Assembly (NCBI GenBank): GCA_902556425.1
Contig: CACDWG010000001.1
Coordinates: 1 to 64,000 of the forward strand
Direction of reading: 5' to 3'
Length of the DNA stretch: 64,000 nt
From: UBA4421 sp002704225
GTDB lineage: Bacteria > Pseudomonadota > Gammaproteobacteria > Pseudomonadales > Azotimanducaceae
In this document: positions 8,239-17,411 of the stretch, piece after piece
Position numbering within the stretch: position 1 is the first letter of the stretch
How the letters are laid out: each line of letters begins with the position of its first letter
Translations under genes and position numbers: made by a program
The notes under the pieces: model-generated
Told to the model about the DNA's origin: nothing
Seen by the model: only the letters and a program-made list of their open reading frames with translations
Databases searched by the model: none

Positions 8239-9690
8239 CTAACGAACCCATTCGCCGCTCACCATGACCGCTTCAATGCCTCGGGTGTGCTGAATATCTG
8301 CGAGGGGATTGTTTTGTAGCAGCACCAGATCAGCGCGCATGCCCGGGCTGATTTGCCCGATTTCGTTCTCAATATTGAAAAAAGTGGCTGGTGTTACGGT
8401 GGCAGCGAAAAGCGCCTGTTGGGGTGTCATACCGCCTTGGACCAGCAGCTCCAGCTCCGTATGCAGACTGTAGCCCGGTATGCCAAGACCAATGGGTGTG
8501 TCGGTTCCCGCGCCAATGGGTACTCCTCGCGCTCTGAGGCGCTCAATCAAAAAGAGACTCCACCGTGCGAAGGTTGGATCGACCGGCTGAATCTGGGTTA
8601 GTCCGGCAATCCTTGCTCTCCAAGCATCCTGAGTGACTTGGGGCAGTGCAGAGACGGCGGCTGGCCAGTCGTCTCGTTCGAAGGGTTTCAAATGCGTTAC
8701 GGTGTTCAGCCGCAGAGTTGGCACTTGAATCGTCTTGGTCAGCGTGTCGAGTACGTGATTGCAACGTTCCTCGTCGTAGGCGGCGATGGCGGGTAATCGT
8801 TGGTCACTGTGCAAACCGGCGCGCAGAGCGTGCCCTAGACCTTCGGTGAAACCACCGATGCGTTGCCGTCTTTGGTTGAGCAGCTCTTGCCAGTTGGATG
8901 CACAGGCCAGTTCGATGTTACGCAAGTGTTCCATAGACCCAGCCATGGGGCCGGCGGTATCGGCGGTCATCATCAGTGGCACATGGGAGGCGATTGGCAT
9001 ATTCCGTTCTGCCGCGGCATCGGCCAATGCGGCATAGGTATCAGGCTGAACGAGTTCGTATATTTTGATGAAATCTGCGCCTGCATCCTGCAGTGCGCTC
9101 ACGGTGGCGTCGGCGTCGCTGGGTTTAGGTACCCCGGTACCCAATGGCGGTCGCGCAGGATCCGTGCCGTCGTAGACGACGAATTTGCCGTCTAGCAGCG
9201 GACCCGAAATATAGATATTGGGTTTGGGCAGTGGCAGGGTGCGTCGTAACTTAGCCAGTTGCTCAATGTCGCCGCCGGTATCTCGCACGCTGGTAATGCC
9301 GTAGTCCAAAAACAGATCCGCCATGTGATCTGTGAGATTGGCGTCGTAAACAAAGTGCACATGCATGTCCCAAAGCCCGGGAATCAAAAATCGATTTTGT
9401 CCGTCAAAACGTTCTGCGTGGGTACTCAAATCCACCGACTGTGATGCGTCGGCGACGATCTTAATCACACCGTCCTCGATCAAGACCTGACGGTTTTCAA
9501 GCAGACCATTGACCGGATCCACGACATGGACGTTTTCGATCAAGAGCTGCTCGGGTGGAACATCGCCGCTACAGCCGGAGAGTCCCCCAATCGCCAGCAG
9601 ACAACCCAGCAGTGCGGCCACACGCCAACGTGGTGGGTAGGATGGTCTTGCCATGGAGCGGACTCGGTTTGAGGGTTGGCGTTCTTGCAT
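8239..9690 (-). CDS. amidohydrolase-family lipoprotein
   Basis: 483 aa if started at ATG 9690; ATG 9654 is also possible and neither has a convincing ribosome site. A signal peptide with lipobox GLSGC (Cys40) suggests an exported lipoprotein. The amidohydrolase TIM barrel shows His110-x-His112 (LWDMHVHF), a likely bridging lysine region (ADFIKIYELV), an ASHVP histidine and the final Asp in GAGTDTPIG, followed by the family C-terminal MRADLVLLQNNPL segment. Relatives are imidazolonepropionase- and prolidase-like hydrolases of cyclic amides or dipeptides; substrate unknown. Divergent from the acyl-CoA synthetase. Confidence 0.88.
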   Translation of the reverse strand: MQERQPSNRVRSMARPSYPPRWRVAALLGCLLAIGGLSGCSGDVPPEQLLIENVHVVDPVNGLLENRQVLIEDGVIKIVADASQSVDLSTHAERFDGQNRFLIPGLWDMHVHFVYDANLTDHMADLFLDYGITSVRDTGGDIEQLAKLRRTLPLPKPNIYISGPLLDGKFVVYDGTDPARPPLGTGVPKPSDADATVSALQDAGADFIKIYELVQPDTYAALADAAAERNMPIASHVPLMMTADTAGPMAGSMEHLRNIELACASNWQELLNQRRQRIGGFTEGLGHALRAGLHSDQRLPAIAAYDEERCNHVLDTLTKTIQVPTLRLNTVTHLKPFERDDWPAAVSALPQVTQDAWRARIAGLTQIQPVDPTFARWSLFLIERLRARGVPIGAGTDTPIGLGIPGYSLHTELELLVQGGMTPQQALFAATVTPATFFNIENEIGQISPGMRADLVLLQNNPLADIQHTRGIEAVMVSGEWVR

Positions 9691-9842
9691 CTGTAATCTC
9701 TGAGGGCGGTGTATTGGTGGACACTAATGGGGTGTCTGGTATCGGTCAAACCGCAGTTCTCGGACCGAGGGCATTGGCTAGGTTTCTTGAGGTTGGGGTA
9801 TAGTCTTTTGTCGAGGGAGTGAAATCTACAGGAGGGGATTGG

Positions 9843-11387
9843 ATGAGCGTAAAGCACTACGACTGGACCGCGTATCACGCTGGCGTGCGGGGAAACAAAG
9901 TCGCCATTGTTGACTTGGATACTCAGGAAGAGGTGACCTATGGCACGTTAGATGACCGAGCGAATCGATTGGGCGAATGGATGCAATCTAACGGATTAAG
10001 TAAGGGTGACCGAGTGGCGGTGCTGACGCCCAATTGCCCTGAGGTTTTCGAGGTCGAATTTGCCTGTTCGAAAGTCGGTGCTATTTGTATTCCCTTGAAC
10101 TGGCGCCTCACCGTGCCCGAGTTGCAATATATACTGGGCGACTCGACACCTAGCCTGCTGATTTACGATGCTTCGTTCGCGGAAGCGGCAAAACAACTGA
10201 TCGACCTTTGCCAGGTGCCCAATCAACTGGAGGTTGATGCTGAAAACGCGGGTTCTAGCTATCGTCAGGCACTTCAGTCGGTGACAGGAAACTATCAGCC
10301 GATCGAGTGTACCCATGACGATGTCGCGATGATCATGTATACGTCGGGTACAACAGGTCACCCGAAGGGTGCGATGATTACCTTCGGCATGAATTTTTAT
10401 AATGCGGTGAACCTCGGCATTCCGTCGAATATCAACGCCGACACCGTTCAGTTGGTGGTGCTGCCGCTGTTCCATACTGGCGGCATGAATTGCTATGCCA
10501 ACCCCATACTGCATGCCGGGGGGCGCATTTTACTGATGCGTGATTTTGATCCGGGCAGAGCACTCGGGGTGTTGGGCGATCCTGCCTTGGGTGTGACGCA
10601 CTTCTTCGGCGTGCCTGCACCGTATCAGTTCATGATGCAGCATCCTGATTTCCCCACAACAGACCTTAGCCGCATTGTGACCGCCGGCGTGGGCGGGGCG
10701 CCTTGCGCAGAGGCCATACTGCTGGGTTGGATTGACCGCGGTGTGCCTCTGATACAGGGCTGGGGTATGACCGAAACCAGCCCCGGAGGCACGCTTTTGG
10801 ATGCCGCCGACGTCATGCGTAAAATTGGGTCGGCGGGCAAGCCGCTCTTGCATACCCAGGTGAAGATCATTGATGACAATGGCGCAACCCTGCCTTGGGG
10901 TGAAGTGGGCGAGTTACTGATTCGCGGCCCGAATATCACACCCGGTTACTGGAACAAACCTGAGGCGACGGCGGATTCGTTTGTGGATGGCTGGCTGAAA
11001 ACTGGCGATGCGGCACGTTTTGACGACGAAGGTTTCATTTACATTGTTGATCGTTGGAAAGATATGTATATCTCTGGCGGCGAAAACGTTTATCCGGCTG
11101 AGGTCGAAAACGTGTTGTACCGGTTGGAGCAAGTGGCGGAGGCGGCCATTATCGGCGTACCCGACGACCGTTGGGGCGAGGCCGGTAAGGCGGTGCTGGT
11201 GCTGAAGCCGGGGCAGGCGTTGGATGCAGACGCCGTGATCGCACATTGCTTGGCTAATTTGGCCAAGTTCAAAGTGCCTGCGAGCGTTGAATTTATCGAT
11301 GCCTTGCCGCGGAATGCGACGGGCAAGGTGTTAAAGCGAACCCTGCGTGAGCAGTATGTTGATGAAAATGCACCGGCGATCAGCTAG
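9843..11387 (+). CDS. AMP-dependent acyl-CoA synthetase/ligase
   Basis: 514 aa from ATG 9843, with AGGAGGGG 6 nt upstream. ANL-superfamily motifs are in order: the phosphate loop YTSGTTGHPKG, the A5 motif GWGMTETSPG, the A7/A8 region KTGDAARFDDEG and DRWKDMYISGGENVYPAEVE, and the A10 lysine in PRNATGKVLKR. It activates a carboxylic acid to the acyl-CoA through an acyl-AMP; length and motifs fit fatty- or aromatic-acid ligases. It is followed 69 nt later by an aldehyde dehydrogenase on the same strand, so a two-step alkanal to acyl-CoA route is plausible. Exact substrate is not predictable. Confidence 0.93.
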   Translation: MSVKHYDWTAYHAGVRGNKVAIVDLDTQEEVTYGTLDDRANRLGEWMQSNGLSKGDRVAVLTPNCPEVFEVEFACSKVGAICIPLNWRLTVPELQYILGDSTPSLLIYDASFAEAAKQLIDLCQVPNQLEVDAENAGSSYRQALQSVTGNYQPIECTHDDVAMIMYTSGTTGHPKGAMITFGMNFYNAVNLGIPSNINADTVQLVVLPLFHTGGMNCYANPILHAGGRILLMRDFDPGRALGVLGDPALGVTHFFGVPAPYQFMMQHPDFPTTDLSRIVTAGVGGAPCAEAILLGWIDRGVPLIQGWGMTETSPGGTLLDAADVMRKIGSAGKPLLHTQVKIIDDNGATLPWGEVGELLIRGPNITPGYWNKPEATADSFVDGWLKTGDAARFDDEGFIYIVDRWKDMYISGGENVYPAEVENVLYRLEQVAEAAIIGVPDDRWGEAGKAVLVLKPGQALDADAVIAHCLANLAKFKVPASVEFIDALPRNATGKVLKRTLREQYVDENAPAIS

Positions 11388-11456
11388 TGCTGTATTTGGG
11401 TTGTTAGCGAGGCGGTACAGCAGACCCATTCATGGAAACCGTGAGAGGAACAAGAC

Positions 11457-12902
11457 ATGAGCGAAACCTACGAAGAAACTTCCCAAGCCGACATGCAGGG
11501 GGTTTTAGACCGCCAGCGTAAGGCCTATCTTGCCGAGGGTGTCGTCAGCGCCGCGACGCGTGTTGATCGGCTAGAGAGAGCGATACAAGCGGTTAAAAAA
11601 CACCAGAAAGCCTTTGTTGACGCGATGAACGAGGACTTCGGGCATCGCAGTGAACACCAATCAATGTTTACTGACATCGCATCCTCTATCGGACCGTTGC
11701 GGCATGCGCAGCAACATCTCAAACACTGGGTGAAGAAAGATAAGCGTAAGGTCACGCCGGGCATTTTGGCGCTTTTGGGGGCCAAGTCTTGGGTGGAATA
11801 TCAGCCGTTAGGCGTTGTTGGCGTGATCAGTCCGTGGAATTTCCCGGTGAATCTGACCTTCACACCACTAGCGGGTATCCTGTCGGCGGGGAATCGCTGC
11901 ATGATCAAACCCAGCGAATATACGCCAGCAACCTCTGCCGCAATGGCCGTGGCCTTTGCTGAAGCTTTTGACGAAGAGGAAATTGCCGTGGTGACCGGCG
12001 GGCCTCAAACGGGTTCCGATTTTTCGGGATTGGCCTTTGATCATTTGCTGTTTACGGGCGCAACCTCTGTGGCCAAACATGTGATGCGAGCGGCGTCGGC
12101 AAATCTTGTGCCGGTGACCTTGGAACTGGGCGGTAAATCGCCAGTGATTATTTCGTCCAAGGCGGAAATGGACACCACGACGGATGCGCTGATGGCGGGC
12201 AAGATGCTCAATGCCGGACAAATTTGTTTGGCTCCGGATTACGTCTTTGTGCCCCGTGAGCGCATGGGCGAGTTTGTCGATTCCAGCAAGCGGGCGGTGG
12301 CGAAAATGTTCCCAACCCTGCTTGATAATCCCGATTACACGTCGGTGGTTAACGCCAGACACTTCGAGCGCATCAGCGGTTATGTTGATGAAGCGAAGGA
12401 GCGGGGCGTGGAAGTGGTTGAGATTAACCCTGCCAATGAAGACTTTCGTCAACAGTCGGCGCACAAGATACCGCCCACGTTGCTGATTGATCCGCCGGAA
12501 GATTCGGCGGTGATGCAAGAAGAAATCTTTGGGCCGGTGATGCCAATCAAGCCTTACGATACGATCGATGAAACCGTCGATTACGTAAATGCCCACGATC
12601 GCCCCTTGGGCCTGTACTACTTCGGCAACGACAAACAGGAAACTGAGCAGGTGTTGAATCACACCACGTCAGGTGGTGTGACGGTCAATGACGTCATCAT
12701 GCACATTGCCCAAGAAAACCTGCCCTTCGGTGGTGTGGGCCCTTCTGGCATGGGTGCGTATCATGGCGAAGATGGATTCCGCACCTTCAGCCATGCCAAG
12801 GCGGTGTTTAAGCAAGCGACGTTCAACCCGGCGGAAAAGTTGGGTTTACGCCCACCGTACGGAGAAAAGCTGATGGGTATATTGAAGTCCCAGATGAAGT
12901 AG
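11457..12902 (+). CDS. aldehyde dehydrogenase, coniferyl-aldehyde dehydrogenase type
   Basis: 481 aa. NAD(P)-dependent ALDH with the general base Glu223 (LELGGKSP) and the nucleophile Cys257 (NAGQICLAPDY); the LAPDY context, the ISPWNFPV motif and the C-terminal FGGVGPSGMGAYHG are characteristic of the coniferyl-aldehyde/long-chain aldehyde group (CalB-like). It oxidises an aldehyde to the acid. It lies downstream of the acyl-CoA synthetase on the same strand, which could then activate the acid. A probable intrinsic terminator follows. Whether the true substrate is aromatic or aliphatic cannot be told from sequence. Confidence 0.92.
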   Translation: MSETYEETSQADMQGVLDRQRKAYLAEGVVSAATRVDRLERAIQAVKKHQKAFVDAMNEDFGHRSEHQSMFTDIASSIGPLRHAQQHLKHWVKKDKRKVTPGILALLGAKSWVEYQPLGVVGVISPWNFPVNLTFTPLAGILSAGNRCMIKPSEYTPATSAAMAVAFAEAFDEEEIAVVTGGPQTGSDFSGLAFDHLLFTGATSVAKHVMRAASANLVPVTLELGGKSPVIISSKAEMDTTTDALMAGKMLNAGQICLAPDYVFVPRERMGEFVDSSKRAVAKMFPTLLDNPDYTSVVNARHFERISGYVDEAKERGVEVVEINPANEDFRQQSAHKIPPTLLIDPPEDSAVMQEEIFGPVMPIKPYDTIDETVDYVNAHDRPLGLYYFGNDKQETEQVLNHTTSGGVTVNDVIMHIAQENLPFGGVGPSGMGAYHGEDGFRTFSHAKAVFKQATFNPAEKLGLRPPYGEKLMGILKSQMK

Positions 12903-12927
12903 CGGCGAGCCGACGAAGGCGTAAGGC

Positions 12928-12966
12928 GGGGTTGTCAGGCAGTGCTTGGCAACCCCGTTTTATTTT
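12928..12966 (+). terminator. rho-independent terminator after the aldehyde dehydrogenase
   Basis: GGGGTTGTCA pairs with TGGCAACCCC (one G-T pair) across a 9-nt loop, followed by GTTTTATTTT. It lies 26 nt after the stop and ends the synthetase/dehydrogenase transcript ahead of the convergent GFA gene. Confidence 0.85.
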
Positions 12967-12992
12967 GGGCTCGTGCTCTTCGGCGCTTTGGA

Positions 12993-13400
12993 CTACGCGG
13001 GATTTTGCGGCATTGCCGGAACGCCCTCGGGAAGGTCGAACCAATTCTGCTTGGTATCACACCACACATGGAACTGCGGCTGGAACGTACTGTTGTCGTC
13101 TAGCGTACCGGTTTTCAGATACACCATGTCCGGTGAGCTCTGCACCGCCGAATAGATGGGCGAGCCGCAATCGCCGCAAAAAAAACGTTTCACGGTGTTG
13201 CCGCTGTCGGTATCGGGGTCGATGTAGAGTTTTGGCTCGCCGGCGATATGTAACTCGTTAAGCGGCACGCCGGCCAACGTCGAGAAGGCGCTGCCGGCTT
13301 GGCGCTGGCAGTTCTTGCAGTGGCAAACTCCGGTCATCGCAGGTTGGTTGTCGATACTGTAGCTGATGGCGCCGCAAAGGCACTTGCCGGTGACTGACAT
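12993..13400 (-). CDS. GFA family (glutathione-dependent formaldehyde-activating enzyme-like) protein
   Basis: 135 aa, the usual length for the family. All zinc-ligand cysteines of the beta-tent fold are visible: KCLCG near the N-terminus, the CHCKNC cluster around residue 26, and FFCGDCGSPIY around residue 75. Characterised Gfa binds glutathione and promotes S-hydroxymethylglutathione formation, but most members are of unknown function, some related to CENP-V. The gene is convergent with the aldehyde dehydrogenase and divergent from the glycerol importer operon. A link to aldehyde handling is possible but unproved. Confidence 0.9.
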   Translation of the reverse strand: MSVTGKCLCGAISYSIDNQPAMTGVCHCKNCQRQAGSAFSTLAGVPLNELHIAGEPKLYIDPDTDSGNTVKRFFCGDCGSPIYSAVQSSPDMVYLKTGTLDDNSTFQPQFHVWCDTKQNWFDLPEGVPAMPQNPA

Positions 13401-13612
13401 AGGTCTCTCCCCCAGTTATGGATTGTTTCGACGCATGAACCTCAGTATGCCCGACAATTGTGTATGCGAAACCGCCGGGTCGATGGTGCACGCTCTTAAG
13501 CAGAATATGCCACGAAGTCGTGCAGTCAACGGTTTTTGTCAGCTCCGGATCGGGTAGCATCACGCCATGGAAAATACCGTCACACACTCCGAGAGCCCGC
13601 ACTGGATTCGCC

Positions 13613-14620
13613 GTGTTGAGAGTTGACCGTGTCTGCCTCGATGGCAACGAAGCGACAGCCTTTGATTATTCGTTTGCGCCGGGCGAGATGACCGTCGTGC
13701 TGGGTGGGAATTTATCGGGTAAAACCAATTTGTGCCGACTGCTTGCAGGCCTTCCGACTCGGGCATGCGGTGATGTCAGCTACAAGGAACAGCCGTTGAC
13801 CGATCTCCCGCCGCAGCAACGCAGTGTGGCAGTGGTGTTTCAGGCATTCGTCAATTACCCGAATTGGACTGTTGCACAAAACATTGCCTCACCCCTGATT
13901 GCCCAAGGTCTTTCCCGCGAGGTTCAAGAGCAAAAGATACGCTCTTTGGCGCAAACGCTCGGCATTGGTGACTTTCTGGATCGCAACCCTGAGGAGTTGT
14001 CGGGAGGGCAACAGCAGCGATTGGCCATAGCCCGGGCCTTGGCCCAACAAGCCGATGTTCTGGTGCTGGATGAGCCGCTGGTGAATCTCGACTACAAACT
14101 GCGAGAGGCATTGGTCTTAGAGCTCAAGGCGCTCCTGTCCGAGACCCAGGCGACGGTGATTTATACCAGTAGTGATCCGCGCGATGCTTTCGCCCTCGGC
14201 GATCAGGTTCTGCTGTTGGAAAAGAATCGAAAGCTGCAGGCAGGCACACCGTTAGAGGTTTACCAGCAGCCGGCTAACCTTGCGGCGGCGCATTTGATGA
14301 GCGACCCCGGGGTAAACCGACTGCCATTGATCAAGGGGGACGAGGCCGGTGATTGGCGCGCGGTGAGGCCCGAGCATGTGCGGTTGGGCTCCGAGGCAGC
14401 GCCGTCGGCAGATACTGAGTTGGACTTTGAGATGCAGGTGGACAGCGTTGAACGCAGTGGTGATGAGACCTTTGTACACGGCAGGGTAAACGCCACTGAA
14501 CGCGCCGATGTCACAGAGCATTGGGTGGTGCGACGCCCTGGAACGCATTCGGTTGAGGAGGGTCAGGTCATGACGTTGCATGTACGACGCGATGACATCC
14601 TGACGCTGGTGGTGGACTGA
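13613..14620 (+). CDS. glpS: glycerol ABC importer ATPase, GlpS type
   Basis: 335 aa from GTG 13613, chosen because the product then begins MLRVDRV like other CUT1 ATPases; the frame is open further upstream but that part is not protein-like. Walker A GGNLSGKT (about residues 31-38), signature LSGGQQQR (from about 129) and Walker B VLVLDEP are intact. The switch region, normally THD, reads SSD (Ser187), so the catalytic His is missing, as in rhizobial GlpS. A C-terminal MalK-like regulatory domain follows. It should pair with the GlpT-type ATPase encoded 1 nt downstream to drive glycerol uptake. Confidence 0.88.
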   Translation: MLRVDRVCLDGNEATAFDYSFAPGEMTVVLGGNLSGKTNLCRLLAGLPTRACGDVSYKEQPLTDLPPQQRSVAVVFQAFVNYPNWTVAQNIASPLIAQGLSREVQEQKIRSLAQTLGIGDFLDRNPEELSGGQQQRLAIARALAQQADVLVLDEPLVNLDYKLREALVLELKALLSETQATVIYTSSDPRDAFALGDQVLLLEKNRKLQAGTPLEVYQQPANLAAAHLMSDPGVNRLPLIKGDEAGDWRAVRPEHVRLGSEAAPSADTELDFEMQVDSVERSGDETFVHGRVNATERADVTEHWVVRRPGTHSVEEGQVMTLHVRRDDILTLVVD

Positions 14621-14621
14621 T

Positions 14622-15680
14622 ATGGCGCGTATCCGCCTGGATGGCGTGGGTTTCACTTACCCCGGTGCCGATGCTGCGACATTGGCACCCTTGTCCATGG
14701 ACATTTCTCATGGCGAAGCCTTTTCCCTGCTGGGTGCCTCCGGCGCAGGCAAAACGACGTTGTTGAACTTGCTGTCCGGTATTTTGCAGCCCACGCAAGG
14801 GCGCATCTATTTTGACGATGTCGACGTGACCGGTTTACCCGGCCGCGCCCGGCACTTGGCTCAAGTGTTTCAGTTTCCCGTGTTGTATCAGTCCATGACC
14901 GTTGGTGAAAACTTGGCGTTCCCACTGACCACCCGCGGTTTGAACAGGAATCCTGCTGACATTGCATTGCGAGTAAAGGCTGTTGCGGAGGAGCTCAATA
15001 TTGAGGGCATCTTGAATCGCGGTGCGAACGGCATTTCGTTGTTTGAAAAACAGCTGGTCGCCATTGGCCGTGCCTTAGTTCGTCCCGACGTGTCCATGGT
15101 GCTGTTGGACGAGCCGTTGACTGCGGTGGAACCCAGTGTGAAGTGGCGTTTGCGGCAGACGCTTAAGCAAGCGCAGAGAGACTTGGGTGTGACCATGGTC
15201 TATGTCACCCACGATCAGACAGAAGCGCTGACGTTTGCCGAGCGAGTAGCCGTATTGGCTGATGGCGAAATTTTGCAGACCGGTAGTCCTGAGGATGTTT
15301 ACCAGAACCCGGCTCATGAGTTTGTGGGGCATTTTTTAGGCAGCCCTGGTATGAACTTCCTGCCGGTTGCCGAACTGCCGGAGACTTTGCGGCACAGACT
15401 AAAGCACCAAGGAGATCCGGAACGGCTTGGATTCCGTCCGGAAAGCGCCAAGCTAAGCGCGGCCGGTGCCTTTGATTTGACCGGTGTGGTGAGCAGTCGG
15501 CGCATACTGGGTACTCAACAAGGCGACGTGATTTCCATGTATGGATTGCAGTGCGGAGACCATTCTGTGTTTGTTCGCTCTTCGGCATCTCAGGTCGTCG
15601 GTGATCCGGTTAGCATCGATCTGAGGCATTGGGTGGGTTTTCGCAATGGCATACGAGTAGGGCGGCATGGCGCAGAATAA
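14622..15680 (+). CDS. glpT: glycerol ABC importer ATPase, GlpT type (not the glycerol-3-phosphate antiporter)
   Basis: 352 aa. Walker A GASGAGKT (residues about 38-45), Q-loop VFQFPVLY, Walker B VLLDEP and the switch His197 (YVTHDQTEA) are intact, but the ABC signature is ISLFEKQ (residues 138-144) in place of LSGGQ. The context (AIGRALVRPDV, GSPGMNFLP) matches GlpT of the rhizobial glycerol transporter. It complements GlpS, which has the signature but no switch His, so the pair should form one canonical and one degenerate ATP site. Begins 1 nt after glpS and overlaps glpP by 14 nt, an operon arrangement. Confidence 0.88.
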   Translation: MARIRLDGVGFTYPGADAATLAPLSMDISHGEAFSLLGASGAGKTTLLNLLSGILQPTQGRIYFDDVDVTGLPGRARHLAQVFQFPVLYQSMTVGENLAFPLTTRGLNRNPADIALRVKAVAEELNIEGILNRGANGISLFEKQLVAIGRALVRPDVSMVLLDEPLTAVEPSVKWRLRQTLKQAQRDLGVTMVYVTHDQTEALTFAERVAVLADGEILQTGSPEDVYQNPAHEFVGHFLGSPGMNFLPVAELPETLRHRLKHQGDPERLGFRPESAKLSAAGAFDLTGVVSSRRILGTQQGDVISMYGLQCGDHSVFVRSSASQVVGDPVSIDLRHWVGFRNGIRVGRHGAE

Positions 15681-16539
15681 GGTCAAAGACAATCGGGCGT
15701 GGATCGGGGTTTTGCCCGTGCTGCTTATTGTCGCCTTCAGCGGCGTAATACCCCTGATGACGGTGGTGAACTATTCCGTCCAAGATATTCTGGATTTCAA
15801 CACTCGTTTTTTTGTTGGACTGGAGTGGTATCGCGAAACGTTGGCGGACCCGCGATTTGTTGATGCCTTTTTGCGACAAATCGGTTTCAGTGCCGCAGTG
15901 CTGCTGGTCGAAATCCCCCTCGGGATCGTCATCGCTCGGGGTATGCCCTCGGACGGACTACGGGCATCGTTGTTGCTGGTGCTACTTGCAACGCCGCTGC
16001 TGATTCCATGGAATGTGGTGGGCACCATTTGGCAAATTTATGCCCGCCCAGATATCGGCTTGTTAGGCGTGACCCTGAACGAATTGGGTATCGCCTTCAA
16101 CTACACGTCGGAACCCCTGCACGCGTGGATGACGCTGCTCGCCATGGATATTTGGCACTGGACATCCTTAGTCGCGCTGCTGGCTTTCGCGGGTCTGACG
16201 TCGGTGCCTGCGGCCTGTTATCAAGCTGCGGAGCTCGACGGTGCCAGCAAGTGGCAGATGTTTCGATATGTCGAGCTGCCGCGACTGAAGGGCGTGTTGG
16301 TCATCGCCGTACTACTGCGCTTAATGGACAGCTTTATGATTTATACCGAGCCCTTCGTGCTCACCGGCGGAGGTCCCGGCAATACCACCACATTCCTCAG
16401 CCAATACTTGGCAACCATGGCCGTAGGGCAGTTTGATCTGGGTCCCGCGGCGGCATTTTCGGTGATCTATTTTCTGTTTATTTTACTTTTCAGCTGGCTG
16501 TTTTATACCAGCGTAATGCGAAACGAGGACGAGTCGTGA
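15667..16539 (+). CDS. glpP: glycerol ABC importer permease, GlpP type
   Basis: 290 aa, six predicted membrane spans of a MalF-type inner-membrane permease. The cytoplasmic coupling (EAA) loop is visible as AAELDGASKWQMFRYVELP around residue 190, followed by a last span that ends with a short cytoplasmic tail. The start overlaps the 3' end of the GlpT ATPase gene by 14 nt, and the 3' end overlaps the next permease by 4 nt. Forms a heterodimeric channel with GlpQ. Assignment to glycerol rests on the whole operon order rather than on this sequence alone. Confidence 0.87.
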   Translation: MAQNKVKDNRAWIGVLPVLLIVAFSGVIPLMTVVNYSVQDILDFNTRFFVGLEWYRETLADPRFVDAFLRQIGFSAAVLLVEIPLGIVIARGMPSDGLRASLLLVLLATPLLIPWNVVGTIWQIYARPDIGLLGVTLNELGIAFNYTSEPLHAWMTLLAMDIWHWTSLVALLAFAGLTSVPAACYQAAELDGASKWQMFRYVELPRLKGVLVIAVLLRLMDSFMIYTEPFVLTGGGPGNTTTFLSQYLATMAVGQFDLGPAAAFSVIYFLFILLFSWLFYTSVMRNEDES

Positions 16540-17345
16540 GCCGTCGCAGCCGTATCAGTCGATGGGTGTTGCTGGGTTATTGTGTCTATCTGATATTACC
16601 GTTGTACTGGTTGTTGACCATGGCGCTACGCAGCAACGCGGATATTGCCGGTACCTTTGAATTGCTGCCCAGCAGCCCGACGCTGGCGAATTTTGCGGAG
16701 ATTTTGACCAATCCCGTTTGGTATCAGGGATTCGCCAATTCTCTGAGCTATGTGGTGCTCAATACGCTCATCTCGGTGAGCGTAGCGTTGCCGGCTGCCT
16801 ATGTGTTTTCCCGCTATCGCTTCCTAGGCGATCGGCAGCTCTTTTTCTGGTTGCTCACCAACCGTATGGCACCGCCAGCGGTGTTTTTGCTGCCTTTTTT
16901 CCAGCTGTATTCTTCCATTGGGTTGTTTGATACACCCTTGGCCGTGGCCCTTGCTCACTGCCTGTTTACGGTGCCGCTGTCGGTCTGGATTCTGGAAGGT
17001 TTCATGTCAGGCGTACCAACCGAGATTGATGATATGGCGCGTATTGATGGTCACAGTTTCTGGTTCTTTTTTACTCGGATATTTTTACCGATCAATCGCA
17101 GTGCCATTGGTGTGACGGTTTTCTTCTGCTTCATGTTTAGCTGGGTGGAGTTGCTGTTGGCGCGCACCTTGACGGGCAGTGAGGCGAAACCCATTGTGGT
17201 TGTGATGACGCGCACCGTAAGCGCGTCGGGCATGGACTGGGGGGTGCTGGCGGCGGCGGGGGTGTTCACGGTGTTACCCGGCATACTGGTGGTTTGGTTC
17301 GTTCGCCAACACTTGGTTAAGGGCTTTGCCCTTGGTCGTGTTTAG
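16536..17345 (+). CDS. glpQ: glycerol ABC importer permease, GlpQ type
   Basis: 269 aa from GTG 16536, overlapping the glpP stop in a GTGA junction. It is a MalG-type permease with six membrane spans and an EAA loop (EIDDMARIDGHSFWFFF, ending in a conserved IFLP). It completes the membrane pore with GlpP. The name refers to the rhizobial transporter subunit, not to the E. coli glycerophosphodiesterase GlpQ. A 66-nt gap then leads to the DUF2160 gene, with no terminator seen between. Confidence 0.87.
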   Translation: MSRRSRISRWVLLGYCVYLILPLYWLLTMALRSNADIAGTFELLPSSPTLANFAEILTNPVWYQGFANSLSYVVLNTLISVSVALPAAYVFSRYRFLGDRQLFFWLLTNRMAPPAVFLLPFFQLYSSIGLFDTPLAVALAHCLFTVPLSVWILEGFMSGVPTEIDDMARIDGHSFWFFFTRIFLPINRSAIGVTVFFCFMFSWVELLLARTLTGSEAKPIVVVMTRTVSASGMDWGVLAAAGVFTVLPGILVVWFVRQHLVKGFALGRV

Positions 17346-17411
17346 AACGATGGATGAAGCAATCGTCAGGCGTGTTGTTGATTATTTTGATCGGTTGAAA
17401 AGGTATTGTTC

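Noticed and set aside
11868..12662. 264-aa minus-strand ORF inside the aldehyde dehydrogenase gene
   Set aside because: The aldehyde dehydrogenase frame has all catalytic motifs; this ORF is His/Arg-rich, as expected from antisense of a GC-rich gene.
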